Assembly: GCA_963712715.1 (NCBI GenBank)
Contig: CAVQJI010000058.1
Span: 1 to 64,000 of the forward strand
Length of the DNA: 64,000 nucleotides
Direction: 5' to 3'
DNA from: JAFEDN01 sp963712715
GTDB lineage: Bacteria > Pseudomonadota > Gammaproteobacteria > Coxiellales > Coxiellaceae
The notes beneath the pieces were generated by a model that was given only the letters and a program-made list of their open reading frames with translations, made no database searches and was not told where the DNA came from. Positions 1 through 10,920 of this stretch are shown piece after piece (the stretch's first letter is position 1; each line of letters starts with the position of its first letter). Made by a program: the position numbers and the translations under genes.

Positions 1-140
1 ATTAACACTATTGAAATGACGCATCGTTTTCCCTCCTTTGTGTTTTTACTTTTGCACAAGAAAATAAAATCAATTGTTCCTGCGCTCCTTTTATCGACCA
101 TAGTCAATAAATTCTGTCTTTAGTATATTTTTTATACTAT

Positions 141-1003
141 TTATAAGTAATTTTTTACAATTTGAATTCGACCGTGGCCGAGTTCTTCCGTTAAAATCAT
201 GCGCGCCAACGTATCCTGGCGACGTTGCTCATAATTGAACGTCCTAGGGTCAGGGCCTCCGGCGGTATGGGAGCATCCCAACCGGTGAGTTCTTTATAGC
301 GTTGCTGCGCGTAGCCATGACGAAATCCATGTGACCGGATGTTAGAATTTCGTAGTTGTTTATCGTAAACATAACGATGCTGGATATACGTTTTAGATTC
401 TGGGATGAGAGATCGGTTGACGTTCCAGGCTAACAGTTTTGCTTCATCCAGCCATCGGCGTTGTTCAGTCGTACGGATAGGAATTTCTCGGTTACGGTTG
501 CCTTTGCACCACGAACCTAACAGGACTAATTTGTATTCCTGATCGGCTAAGTGGGGTTTTATTTTTAAAGATTCTTCACGGCGTAATCCAAAATTTCTTT
601 GCAACTCTAAAGACACGCGCACATACGGATCAATAATTTTAGAAATATCGGGATTGACAATCGCCCGATTTTTAACAGGCTGGGCATAACGGGAGCCTAC
701 CTGTAAGGTTGTGTTACTGGGGACAAAGGGTTTATCCATCAAGACCGCCAGGCGGCGTAATACCGAGAGTCTATTTTTGATCGTACTGACTTTCAGGCAC
801 TTTTCCTGCCAATGCTTCGTGAGTTCGACCACGTGTTTTTCTTTTAATTTGTACACGGAAGAAAATTTATAGCCCAAGTCAAATAGTTCATCGACAATCC
901 GAAACAATATTTGTGTCCGGTCATGACGGGTAGCAAAAGAATTTTCATGGTCTTTCTGTAAAACCTGATATAAAGAACGTTTGATCTGTTGTTTGAAACT
1001 CAT
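141..1003 (-). pseudogene. Tyrosine recombinase / phage-type integrase, frameshifted near its C-terminus
   Basis: The main frame (197..1003) encodes a 268-residue protein with an N-terminal SAM-like core-binding region and a catalytic domain. Arg is seen in FGLRREESL, and the HxxR box in RSHGFRHGY. After WDAPIPPE the frame goes wrong. In another frame the sequence continues to 141 with TFNYEQRRQDTLARM and then EELGHGRIQIVKNYL, supplying the missing catalytic His and the Tyr nucleophile. One single-base indel near 255-270 therefore separates the catalytic Tyr from the rest. The family resembles integrases of the Integrase_1/Phage_int_SAM_2 type that act on genomic islands. Either the gene is dead or the indel is a sequencing error. 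No attachment repeat was seen at this edge of the window. Confidence 0.8.
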
Positions 1004-1137
1004 AATGTTATATCCTTTTAATTTTTTGATGACATCCCTCTAACGGTTGTTTTGGTTAGTGTTAAGCCCCAATTCACACCCCGTTAAAAGTGTGAAAGGC
1101 CGAATTGCTTCGACTAAAGGACTAAATATCGAGGGTT

Positions 1138-1347
1138 TTAGCCACGAAATAAGTGAATAAATTTGTCTTTTATTTTTTGTAGATTGTCTTCTGTAATGAG
1201 TTCATTAATAATTCTTTTTACGCTGAGTGATATTTGAGTTTGTTCAAAAATAATTGCCTGACATTGCCTTATTTTTTCAAATTGTTCTTCTTTAATGTAA
1301 TTAGATTTAATTTCCTGATGATTGTTATTTTTTAGATTGTCTGTCAT
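1138..1347 (-). CDS. Small hypothetical protein (69 aa)
   Basis: A short, charged, probably helical protein rich in Ile, Lys, Glu and Gln, with no signal peptide and no domain I recognise. It lies upstream of the integrase on the same strand, 134 bases from its start, so it could be a small accessory gene of the same element. The flanking sequence is very AT-rich. Reality is uncertain because of its size, but the ORF begins cleanly with ATG. Confidence 0.35.
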   Translation of the reverse strand: MTDNLKNNNHQEIKSNYIKEEQFEKIRQCQAIIFEQTQISLSVKRIINELITEDNLQKIKDKFIHLFRG

Positions 1348-2255
1348 CGTTTGTACTCCTGTAAAGTTTGATTTATAAAATTTTTATTGTTTTATTGAAT
1401 AACTCAGTTAAAAATTAAGTTAAATAGTGATTTATTTTTTTTCTTGTTCTTTCTATTTTTTTTATTTTTAATATAAATTCTTTTATGTTTATCACTGTTA
1501 ATTTGTTTTATTTGTAGATTATTAAAATTAACTGCTTAAATTAAATGATTGTTCTTTTTAATTTTTAAAGATTAATAAAATAGTTTAAGTTAAATACATG
1601 ATTATTTAAGATTTTTAGTTATTAAGTTTTTATTTTTTAATATGAATCCTTGCCATAAGGAAAGGAAACACTCATCACCCGCAGTAAAGTAGGAAATAAG
1701 TGCAAAGAAAGGAATAATACTTGTTTAACGAAATATTATTAAAGTTAACCTGGAAGACAGACTAACTCAAGAAGTGTAGAATGACAGGACGAAATGACTC
1801 GAAGCTATCATATATTTTACGGTTTAATGTCGTGTAAAATGCCGACTCATGACAGCCATTATATATAAATTTTTGAAGAAGTCAATAGTTTTTTTAAATT
1901 ATTTTATAAAAAAGCCTATAAAAATAGTGGTTTAAAGTAACTGTCCCTTGTCTTTTCCTGAGTGTCCCTTGTTTCCAGTGACGATTTTACTAAAATAATT
2001 ATGTTAATTGAAAGAGTTATCATTCCATAAATTGCTACGTCACTGCGTAAAACGCAGTGACGTAGCTTTTATGAAATCCAACAATAATTTTCTAAATGAA
2101 TATAATTAATTTTTATTTTCGATGTTAATCCTGACATTATTTTTCTGAATTAATTTCATACAATTTTAGAAGAACTGGAGGCGAACTGGTTCCAATCTGG
2201 GTACCGAATTGAGTAAATCCTGTCCACAGATAAAGCAATGTGATCAATTTTTTGT
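1348..2255. other. Gene-poor AT-rich gap
   Basis: About 900 bases with no convincing ORF on either strand. Base composition is strongly A+T, especially 1370-1660. The notable structures are a perfect long hairpin at 2034-2070 and two short direct copies of TGTCCCTTGT near 1942 and 1964. It looks like degraded accessory DNA between the integrase remnant and the broken ankyrin-like gene. Confidence 0.5.
2034..2070 (+). terminator. Orphan Rho-independent terminator-like hairpin
   Basis: A perfect 15-bp stem (arms GCTACGTCACTGCGT and ACGCAGTGACGTAGC) closes a 3-base loop and is followed by TTTTA on the plus strand. There is no plus-strand gene upstream, so it may be the leftover end of a deleted gene or a terminator of an unrecognised small RNA in the AT-rich gap. 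Confidence 0.6.
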
Positions 2256-3011
2256 CTATGATGCTAACTTAAGGCGATCTTTACCGCTCTCTTCCAGAGG
2301 TTTTGGCACATAAATACTCGAGTATTCTGCAATAATTTTTGCAATACCTTTAATTTCCAGCGGCATAACTTTGGTCTGAGTAATGCATTCCAATATTTGT
2401 GAGGTTTGTGTTTTAAAAATTTCTATGAGCTGGGGATAATTTTCGCAAATTTTGTGAAAAATTCTCAGAACGTCATTATAAGACTGCTAACTCATAATCT
2501 TTGTAATAATATTCAGCATTGTGAGAAACCAACAATTTAATTACTTTGAAATACTCGTCTTGAGAGGATTGTTGAATACTGACTGTTGTTCTTTTCAAGC
2601 AGGTACCCATATCAGGTCTTGTATCACGATAATTTCTAATCGTGATCTTGTAATTAACAGCCATTTAACTAAATGCGGGTGGCCTTCTGCTGCAAATTGG
2701 TCCAAGGCCTCGGGTAAGTAATGACCGGGACTTGTTAAAATATTATTAATAGCCACGGATAGTATAGGCAGTATTTCAGGGGATCGGGAATAAGCGCTGG
2801 CGATAACGCCAGCTTCTATCGCTGTTCTATCGCGACTGGACACAAAGAATAAAGCACCTTGCTGGACTTGAATTTGAATGTCCGTTAAATAGTTTTTTGA
2901 ACTTTGCTTACTATCCAAATAGGAGAGGGATAAGATCGTATAGTACAGTTTGTCATTAATGTCTTTTATGGATTGATCTTTACTCATATATACCTTTTTA
3001 ACTTTATACAT
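2256..3011 (-). pseudogene. Ankyrin-repeat-like protein, broken by two frameshifts
   Basis: Three consecutive frames make one protein. The first (2595..3011) ends in an ankyrin-like helix pair, LPEALDQFAAEGHPHLVKWLL. The second (around 2476..2664) continues through FKVIKLLVSHNAEYYYKDYEL, again ankyrin-like. The third runs to a TAG at 2256-2258 and includes VLRIFHKICENYPQLIEIF. Indels near 2660 and near 2485 restore a protein of about 250 residues. Ankyrin proteins are common effectors in intracellular gammaproteobacteria; that role is inference here. No secretion signal is visible. Either a pseudogene or affected by sequence errors. Confidence 0.6.
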
Positions 3012-3293
3012 TTTATTAAGAAACTATATAATAAATGCTTTTTGAAAAAAAAACAAGCAGATTCCTGTACCAAAATCTCCCGCCTAATTTTTCAAAGTCG
3101 TCAACTACCTGCCATTTTTACTGCATTTTATAATTTGAAGGTGGCCGCTTTTAGAAAGCTTAATTTTTCCAATCAAATCGGTTGGCGTTCGTTAATTATA
3201 GCGGGACACTCATCACCAGAGAATTCAGGAACTTTATCCTGATGGATTTTTTTAACAACGGAAAGAGGAGTGCTGGACTGGGGATTGGTTCTG

Positions 3294-3626
3294 CTATTCC
3301 TCTTCTTTGGGATAGTTATCTAAAAAATATAATAATTTTTCCTGATCACGAGCCTCTCTCGTCGCGATTCGCCAGGCCATGATTAGTAAGAATATTCCCA
3401 TAATCGGAATCAGGATGGCTGAGGCCAGAAGATTAATACGGTTGACCGAGAGTGTAATGGTAATAATCGTAAAAACAAACCCCAATGCAATCAGAAAACC
3501 CATATCTCCTAATATTTTACTGAGCTTTAATTGAATCATGATAGCCTCTTTACTCTGGGTGCGAGTAAGGCGCTGCATACGTTCTTTTGGTATCCCGGAT
3601 TCGGTGGGTTGATTTTCATTATTCAT
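3294..3626 (-). CDS. Small membrane protein with two transmembrane helices
   Basis: The protein has 110 residues. A polar N-terminus (about 1-35) is followed by two hydrophobic segments, around ILGDMGFLIALGFVFTIITI and LLASAILIPIMGIFLLIMAW, then a charged C-terminus. A Shine-Dalgarno-like AGGAG lies just upstream of the ATG. The layout resembles the small two-helix proteins at 35230..35520 and 35568..35948, though I cannot show homology by eye. Function unknown; the next gene upstream on the same strand is another membrane protein. Confidence 0.55.
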   Translation of the reverse strand: MNNENQPTESGIPKERMQRLTRTQSKEAIMIQLKLSKILGDMGFLIALGFVFTIITITLSVNRINLLASAILIPIMGIFLLIMAWRIATREARDQEKLLYFLDNYPKEEE

Positions 3627-3705
3627 AAACTCCTCCTTAATGTTAAATTTTAAATAGCATTATGCCCCATGAGTGATTCGGCCTGATTAATACTGTATAT
3701 TGTCC

Positions 3706-4317
3706 TTATTCATATTGTTGTTTTAATTGATCTAATTTATTTTTATCTCTCTGCATGGATTGGTCCATGAGATCGTGAATATGATTGTATTTTTCCATCC
3801 AGATCCCTCGGGGTGGGGCGTCTTTAGCGCACATATCATCGGTGTTTTTATCCAGGTCGATTAACTGTTGTGCTGCCGTGGTGATTTCAGTATTGAATAA
3901 TTGTAATTTTTGAATTCTCATGACTTCGGAGTCTAATAATTCCCTGGCCATAAATCGTCTGTCATTTTGATCATAGCCACTGGACGTGTGTGTGGTTTGA
4001 CATTTATCTTTCAGGGTTTCCTCTGTATGGACTAATTCTAGCAAGAAGTGATTTAATCGCACATACGCATCCATTTTATTGTTAAATTCCCATTGAGCGA
4101 AATCTATTTGACGGTTTAACCGATAAATTTGCGTGCTGTGCTGGGAAACCTGGTGGCTATACCGAATCAGATAAATTCCGACACCTAATGAGATTAAAAT
4201 GGCTATGACGATAAAGGATCCCATGAAATAATCATAGAGAAAAAATCGCTTTAATTTCTTCAGCCATTCACCCGATGAATCTGGCTGAGTGGATCTGAAA
4301 TCTTTTTTATCTTTCAT
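3706..4317 (-). CDS. Single-pass membrane protein, unknown function
   Basis: The protein has 203 residues. A short basic cytoplasmic N-terminus is followed by one transmembrane segment at about 35-55 (SFIVIAILISLGVGIYLI). The remaining domain is probably periplasmic and helical or coiled-coil, with several Cys (KDKCQTTH, DDMCAKDAPP) that could form a disulfide. It is encoded upstream of the two-helix membrane protein on the same strand with an 80-base gap, so co-transcription is possible. No family recognised. Confidence 0.55.
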   Translation of the reverse strand: MKDKKDFRSTQPDSSGEWLKKLKRFFLYDYFMGSFIVIAILISLGVGIYLIRYSHQVSQHSTQIYRLNRQIDFAQWEFNNKMDAYVRLNHFLLELVHTEETLKDKCQTTHTSSGYDQNDRRFMARELLDSEVMRIQKLQLFNTEITTAAQQLIDLDKNTDDMCAKDAPPRGIWMEKYNHIHDLMDQSMQRDKNKLDQLKQQYE

Positions 4318-4550
4318 CGTGAAATTCCACGCATGGTTTCACGCACATGCCGCTTTGCCAGAGATTCACTGGATTGGACTTATGCGTGACGGGGTCAGTT
4401 TTTACTGAATTCATGCATAAAATTAGTACAACAATGAATTTTTTGCAAATTCCATACGGACAATCAGTTCTGGTGGCTTTAGCAGCCAATCATTCCTGGA
4501 TATGTTCTTTCATTGCCTACAGTAGCTCGCTAATATAGGGGCTTTCATTG

Positions 4551-5214
4551 TCACAATGGACTGGTGTTATATGCCGCCTCCTGTTTTTCTCTTTCGTTTA
4601 TGCGAGTTTTGAGGGTGGCGATTTCAATTTCATATTGATGTTGGGTCGTCTGCAGTGTTTTCAGGGCTTCTTCGCTGTGTTGCCAGCGGATTTGCCAATC
4701 GGCGGCCTGTTTTTCAGTCATTTGCTTTTCAGTGGAAATTCGTTCCTGAGCCAACATAGCGGTCTGGTAGCGCGTTTCGGTATCTCTCAGGCGGTTTTCG
4801 GTGTCAGTCAATTGCTGGTCTGCGAGCTTTTGTTGGGTCTGTTGTTCGATTTTTTGATGCTGCATTTGGGTAATTTCTGTTTGCAGTCGCTGCCGGGTTT
4901 GCTCCGCTTCTGTCAGTAAGGTCTGGAGATCGTGCCATTGTTGTTCGGAATCGGTTATTTTTTTTAGCAAAATATGCCTTGACCGCCGACACCTTGCGGG
5001 CGCACTCTGCGAGAATCGCCTGTTTGACCGGGGAGGAAATTTCTTCATGGATCGCCGCCAGAGTGATGTCTTCCTGTTCCTGACGCCATTGTTTCCAAAA
5101 AGGCAGCCCCACGTTTGGATCCCCCTGTGCGTGCGAGGATGGCGCGGAGGGTGATTTTATGTCCTTCGCCGGCCAGAGTGGCAAGCCTCGGCGACTTCGG
5201 GTAAGTAATGTCAT
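4551..5214 (-). pseudogene. KfrA-like coiled-coil DNA-binding protein, frameshifted
   Basis: A short N-terminal part reads in one frame as LATLAGEGHKITLRAILART, then switches frame to GDPNVGLPFWKQWRQEQEDI. This resembles the KfrA N-terminal DNA-binding region, which typically ends in a GGSxxTxxxxLxxWR-type motif. After KVSAVKAYFAKKN the frame changes again, to a long coiled coil rich in Gln, Glu, Thr and Leu (ITDSEQQWHDLQTLLTEAEQ onward, about 140 residues). Two indels, near 5105 and 4965, are needed. KfrA proteins are plasmid- or ICE-associated regulators that polymerise along DNA, so this supports a mobile origin for the left end. Confidence 0.55.
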
Positions 5215-5331
5215 TAAAATATTAAATTAGGTTCATGGGCTTTACTTCCAAAATAGAGTTACATTACGATATGCTAATTTTGATTTAATAATACGCTCTT
5301 GCCAATACAGTGCCTTAAACAAGGAGAGGAT

Positions 5332-6335
5332 ATGGAAACCCTGTATCGATTTTTTGCCTTGGACGCTTTATTCCAGACTCGTCGTTATCCTATTTCCACA
5401 GATACCCTGTTAACTGAGTTAAATTGTTCTAAATCTACTCTTAAGCGGTTACTGGCTACTTTACGTGAGCAATTTCGATATCCCATTAAATATTGTCGTC
5501 AGCGTCAGGGTTATTATTATGATCGTACCGGGAAAGTACAGGCTACCGGTTTATGGTTCAATGCTGCTGAGTTACAGGCACTATTAACTATTCAGCAGTT
5601 GTTAGGGCAATTTCAACCCGGTCTATTAGAAGAACATTTTAATGAATTCACGAATCTTATAAATAAATTGCTGGCAGCGATGGGAAAAACACCTGAAAAC
5701 ACCACTAGACGTTTGCGAATTATACCAATTGCTCATCAACAGACAGATGCCAAAATTTTCTTACCTTTAAGTCAGGCGGTACTGCATGGTCAAGTAGCAA
5801 CCATTTCTTATCAGGATATTCGTGGCCAATATTCTGAGCGTCAAATCTCTCCTCAAAGGCTGGTTTACTATCGGGACCATTGGTATTTAGACGCCTGGTG
5901 TCACCTGCGTCAGGCATTACGCATTTTTTGGGTGGCCGGAATTAAGTCTATGAATTTGTGATGAGCCAAGCTCAATTTATCGGGAGTGATATTCTCGATA
6001 ACCAATTGAAATTGAGTTATGGTATTTTTGTTGGGGAACCCGATCAAACTGCACATCTTCGATTTACGGGATTAGCGGCAATGCGCACCCTTGGCGCTCA
6101 ATGGCATCCCGATCAGCGCCAATTGGTAGGGGAGGATGGTTCGTTGGAGTTATGGGTACCTTACAGTGATCACCGCGAGCTTACCATGGATATTCTGCGT
6201 TATGGTTCAGAGGTTGAAGTTTTGGAGCCAGAATCATTAAGGGTTGAAGTCATAAGGCGACTGAAAATGACATTAAATTTATATGAAAAATTACCGGAGG
6301 CTCAGTCGGTGAGCTTTGGGGTTGATATACTGTGA
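5332..6335 (+). pseudogene. WYL-domain transcriptional regulator next to the cas operon, one frameshift
   Basis: The start at 5332 is chosen because AAGGAGAGG lies immediately upstream; the longer ORF start at 5299 lacks such a site. The N-terminus is a winged HTH (STDTLLTELNCSKSTLKRLL). The WYL domain includes ISYQDIRGQYSERQISPQRL and HWYLDAWCHLRQALRIFW, with the name-giving W-Y-L. The frame breaks at about 5955, and the C-terminal WCX part continues in 5958..6335 (SYGIFVGEPDQTAHLRFTG). WYL proteins are ligand- or nucleic-acid-sensing regulators often linked to CRISPR and other defence loci. Its position 88 bases before cas1, with a palindrome in the gap, suggests it regulates that operon. 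Control of cas1 is inference. Confidence 0.8.
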
Positions 6336-6342
6336 CGTAATC

Positions 6343-6363
6343 TACTTTAAGAGCTTTAAAGTA
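6343..6363. promoter_or_regulatory. Palindrome between the WYL gene and cas1
   Basis: Perfect 8-bp inverted repeat TACTTTAA-GAGCT-TTAAAGTA, 60 bases before the cas1 start and just after the WYL stop. No T-run follows, so it is a better candidate for an operator than a terminator. Confidence 0.4.
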
Positions 6364-6422
6364 ACGCCACGAGTTATTGGAGATAAAAAAATATTTTCAA
6401 CAAAGAGTGAGAACCTATTTAT

Positions 6423-7428
6423 ATGGATGATATTTCCCCTTCAGATTTGAAATCTATTTTGCATTCCAAACGTGCTAACATTTATTATTTAGAGCATTGC
6501 CGAATATTAGTAAACGGAGGCCGTGTGGAATATGTGACTGAAGAAGGAAAGCAGTCACTTTATTGGAATATTCCCATCGCTAATACAACTTTTATAATGC
6601 TGGGTACTGGAACGTCAATCACTCAATCGGCGATGCGGGAATTAGCAAAAGCGGGTGTTTTGGTGGGTTTTTGCGGTGGTGGTGGCTCACCTTTATTCGC
6701 GGCCAATGAAGTTCAACTGGATGTATCCTGGCAAACGCCACAAAGTGAATATAGGCCCACAGAATATTTACAGCAGTGGGTCAGTTTTTGGTTTGATGAT
6801 AATCGGCGATTGGATGTGGCAAAGGCTTTCCAGGAGGTCAGGCTGGAGCAAATCCGAAAGCATTGGTTGAGTACTCATATACAACGTGAATTCAATTTCC
6901 GGGTGAACGAGCCTCATTTAACGGCGCTCCTGGCTTCTTTCCAGCGAGGTTTAGAGCAGGCGCAAACGAATGGCGATCTTTTAGCGCAGGAAGCGATGCT
7001 TGCCAAAGCACTATATAAAATGGCGGCCCAAGCAGTTAAGTATGGCGAATTTACCCGCTCAAAGCAGGGTTCAGGAATAGACGCCGCCAACCGGTTTTTG
7101 GATCATGGTAATTACCTGGCTTATGGTTTAGGGGCGGTGGCGGCCTGGGGTATTAGGGTTACCCCACGGTCTTTCGGTGTTGCATGGGAAAACCCGTCGC
7201 GGCGGACTGGTATTTGATATCGCCGATCTGGTAAAGGATGCCTTGGTTTTACCTCAGGCGTTTATTGCAGCGATGGCCGGAGATGATGATCAGGAATTTC
7301 GTCAACGATGTATGACCACGTTTAATCGCGCCGAAGCGCTTGATGTAATGATTGATTCTATTAAAAATGTCGCACAAAAATTTACGCAGGTAAAAAATGA
7401 ACGTATTAATTATCTCACAATGCAGTAA
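6423..7428 (+). pseudogene. cas1: CRISPR integrase Cas1, type I-F, one frameshift
   Basis: The first frame (6423..7217) has the I-F Cas1 opening (DLKSILHSKRANIYYLEHCR), the beta-strand domain and the metal-site helix region (QEAMLAKALYKMAAQ). The rest is in another frame: LGLPHGLSVLHGKTRRGGL, containing the conserved His, then VFDIADLVKDALVLPQAF with the conserved Asp, ending at 7428. One indel near 7150 separates the halves. Restored, the protein is about 335 residues, normal for I-F. Cas1 forms the spacer-integration complex with Cas2-3. The 3' end overlaps the start of cas2-3 by 32 bases, as expected for one operon. As read, spacer acquisition would be lost. Confidence 0.9.
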
Positions 7429-10400
7429 ATCGGCGCTTATTGAAACGCGGCGAACACTGGATCAATTTGCTGAACGTAAGGGTGATAGGGCATGGCAAAC
7501 TGCTATCACTCAACAAGGATCGGACACTCTTCGGAAAATGTTGCGTAAAAAAGCCAAACGTAATACATCAGTTGCCTGTCATTGGATTAAAAGCGGTAAC
7601 AGGACTGAACTGCTGTGGATTGTCGATACGCTGGCAGGTTTAATGAATATGGAACAGTACCCACTAACACCACTGAGCGGGATGATTACGCAGCCAGCTA
7701 CAGAGGAAAATCTTTGGCATAGCGTGGAGGATCATTTCTGACCCGCTGGAATTGCGGGTCGATTTTCATGATTTTGGTAAAGCAAATCAGTTGTTTCAGG
7801 ATAAATTAAATCCAAAAAAGAAAAAAAATAAATCGTGTGAGCCATACCGACATGACTGGTGTCATTGCGTTTATTTGAGGCTTTTGTAAAGGCCAAAGTG
7901 ACCTGGAATGGGTGGAAAGATTTGCCAATGTCAGTGAAGCAGATGAGCAATCTATTATCGGAAAAGTTATTAAAGACAAATTTCCTGAAAAAAGCGCTAA
8001 TCCATTTGCAAAATTAACACCTTAGCAAGGCGAATGGTTGGCTGGTGGTTTCCCATCATCATTTACCAAAATTTTTAAAAACGAAGAATAGGGTAATGAG
8101 CCGCGATTAGAAGATGCCGAGGGCTGGATGATTGGTGAACGATTTAACGGCTTATGGAATTCCCGGCAGGCTGATGGATGAAACAGTGGAATAGAAGCAG
8201 GATTGGCAAAAGCTTTGGAGTTTTCCGTATGGTACACCACTTCTGCAGTCAAACCTGGCGTGCTAAAGCGCATGAGTTGGCTCAACAGGGCATTAAAGCG
8301 ACCGGGGTTAGGTCGGCAAGAATGGTTGGTTGATAGACCGATTTATGTGCATCTGGCTCAGAATGACGCTCATGTTGGCCGACCATTTTACTCTGCCTGG
8401 GCCGCCAAGAGAGTGTTGGCAGGATCGGAGCTTATAAAGCTTACGCGAATACTGACCGCAAAACGTCAACAGTTAAAACAAAAATTAGATGAGCATAATA
8501 TCGGCGTTGGTCGCGATGCGCTGCGATTAGGTGAGGTTTTGCCGCATATTCGTCTCGACTCTACCGGCGATCAGTCGCCATAAAGCATTTAAAAAACGCA
8601 GTGATCCGGGAAATTTCGTTGGCAGGATAAAGCCTATGATCTGGCCTGTGCGATTCGTGAGCGTTCATTCCGGCAAGGTTTTTTTGGCGTTAACATGGCA
8701 TCTACCGGCTGTGGTAAAACTTTTGCAAATGGCAAAATTATGTATGGTTTGGCTGATGAAAAGCTTGGCTGCCGTTTTAGCATTGCTCTTGGCCTTAGAA
8801 CACTAACGTTGCAAACTGGTGATGCGTTGCGTGCCAGATTGCGATTAGCGGAGGATGACCTGGCGGTACTGATTGGTTCGCAGGCGATCAAAGATCTGCA
8901 TGAGTTATCAAAAAATAAAGATGCTGATATATATGAAAATCCTTACACAATGTCCGGCAGCGAATCAGCCGAAGAATTTTTTCCCGAGCATCAATATGTG
9001 AGATATGAAGGGGCGCTGGATGATGGTCGGCTCAGTCATTGGTTGAAGCGATCTCCGAAATTACATCAATTGGTCAGTGCTCCAATATTAGTGAGTACTA
9101 TTGACCATTTAATTCCGGCAACGGAAGGTGAGCGTGGTGGCAAGCAAATTGCGCCGATGCTGCGTTTATTAACTGCTGATTTAGTTCTCGATGAACCGGA
9201 TGATTTTGATTTATCCGATTTACCTGCTGTTGCCAGGTTGGTAAATTGGGCTGGAATGTTGGGCGCTCGGGTTTTGCTCTCTTCTGCTACATTGCCACCC
9301 GTGCTGGTGGAAGCATTATTTGATGCATATCTTGCGGGCCGCATAATCTACCAGCAAGCGGTTGGAGAGCCGAATTGTCCGGTCGATATTTGCTGCGGCT
9401 GGTTTGATGAGTATGGCGTCCGGCAAAGTGATCACAACAATAAAGAGAATTTTGCACAGGCTCACAACGAATTTGTTGAGCGCGTGTCAAGCAATTGATT
9501 CAAGTCTAAACCATTACGCAAAGCCAAATTACTGCCGATAGAGGCAAGATCAAACAATCCTGTAGATGTTATTGATGCCATTGCCCGGTGTTTTTCAACG
9601 GCTATTTTCCAATTACATCAGGCGCATCATCAAATTCATCCGAAAACTGTGTCAACGTTTATCAATCGGTTTAATACGTATGGCCAATATCAAACCTTTA
9701 GTATCTGTGGCAGAGAAGTTATTTGGTATGGAGCCGCCGCCGGATTATCGAATACATTACTGTGTGTACCATAGTCAACATCCATTAGCGGTGCGCTCAG
9801 AGATGGAAAAACAATTAGATGCTGTACTAACTCGCCATCATCCAGAACATATTTGGCAGATTGGTATCATTCAGCAGGCCTTGGCCGATTATCCTGAGGA
9901 AAATCATATTTTCGTTGTGTTAGCCACACCAGTGGCGGAAGTTGGGCGCGATCATGATTACGATTGGGCGATTGCGGAACCCAGTTCAATGCGTTCATTG
10001 ATTCAATTGGCAGGGCGTATTCAGCGGCATCGTCAGCAGGAGCCGGCTAATGAAAATTTGCTGGTACTGGCTAAAAATTATAAGGCGCTTATTTGTGGAG
10101 GGAAAGGAGTGGCATATACTCAACCTGGATTTGAATCAGGATCTTTAAGCTAAAAAGCCATGATTTAAATGAGATTTTAACGAGCGGTCAGCTTAAACAT
10201 ATTAATGCGATACCACGAATCCAGGAACGTGAGCAGCCTGATCATGCCAAAAATTTGGCCGATCTGGAGCATGAGCATTTACGCGCCAGATTATTAGGTT
10301 CAGAAATACCGTGTCATGCTTCGCATTGGTGGCGGCGTCCTGTGGACTGGTGCGGTGAGATGCAGCGGCGTATGCGTTTTAGAGAATCAGACATGGACGA

Positions 10401-10698
10401 GCAATTTTTTCTTTACTTTGACAGAAGATGAAAGAGCGGTATTCCATTTGTTGGATTATGAAGAAAGGCTGAAACCAGTCCACAATTCCTCTTTCCTCCA
10501 TATCCTCTAACCCAGGCAACCAGAGTACATTCCTGGGCGAATGAGGATTTCCATAAATTAATTACTCAGTATGCGGAAAGCAAAGATATCAGCATCAGTG
10601 AAGCCTGCCTGAGGTTTGGGGAAATCCGTCTTCGGGCCAATGAAGATGGGTGGTCATATCACCCGGTTTTGGGGGTATTTAATGCGCTTAGAAAATAA
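7397..10698 (+). pseudogene. cas3: Cas2-Cas3 fusion nuclease-helicase (type I-F), heavily decayed
   Basis: The N-terminal Cas2 domain is intact (MNVLIISQCSKSALIETRRT, to about 7741). The HD nuclease motif follows in another frame as FHDFGKANQLFQDKLNPKKK. Three in-frame stops occur at 8023-8025 (TAG), 8089-8091 (TAG) and 8179-8181 (TGA), with recognisable sequence on both sides. Helicase motifs remain: Walker A STGCGKTFANGK near 8700, the DExD-type VLDEPDDFD near 9190, SSAT near 9280 and QLAGRIQRHRQQ near 10005. Further indels lie near 8570, 9500-9560, 10110-10150 and 10300-10510. The end is HPVLGVFNALRK at 10698. This is the effector that unwinds and degrades target DNA. Because the stops are substitutions, this gene is very probably dead. 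Confidence 0.9.
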
Positions 10699-10851
10699 AG
10701 CGTGTTACAGCTACCTGTGCGGCATAAATTATTTTTCATTTAATAAACAAATAAATATTTTCTAAGCTACCATTCGGCAGTCCGTATTATCTTAATGTGT
10801 TGCTGATTAATTAGTCAATAGATCGGTTTCCTTTAATGAACAAATAGGAGG

Positions 10852-10880
10852 TTGACAGGGAATTTTAAATCAGTTAGGCT
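10852..10880 (+). promoter_or_regulatory. Sigma-70-type promoter of the csy operon
   Basis: TTGACA at 10852-10857, a 17-base spacer, then TAGGCT at 10875-10880, about 40 bases before the csy1 start. It would let csy1-csy4 be expressed independently of the broken cas1-cas3 genes. It also argues against the earlier ORF start at 10852. Confidence 0.5.
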
Positions 10881-10920
10881 GCATCTTAGCACTAGGAAAA
10901 ATGATCAACAGGAGTTTACT

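Noticed and set aside
9549..9560. 11-base match between a spacer (near 15738) and cas3, considered as self-targeting
   Set aside because: Only 11 bases match (GATCAAACAAT) with no extended protospacer; expected by chance.
10852..10920. Earlier start for csy1 at 10852
   Set aside because: Those bases contain the probable promoter, and the ATG at 10921 has the ribosome site and the expected Csy1 N-terminus.
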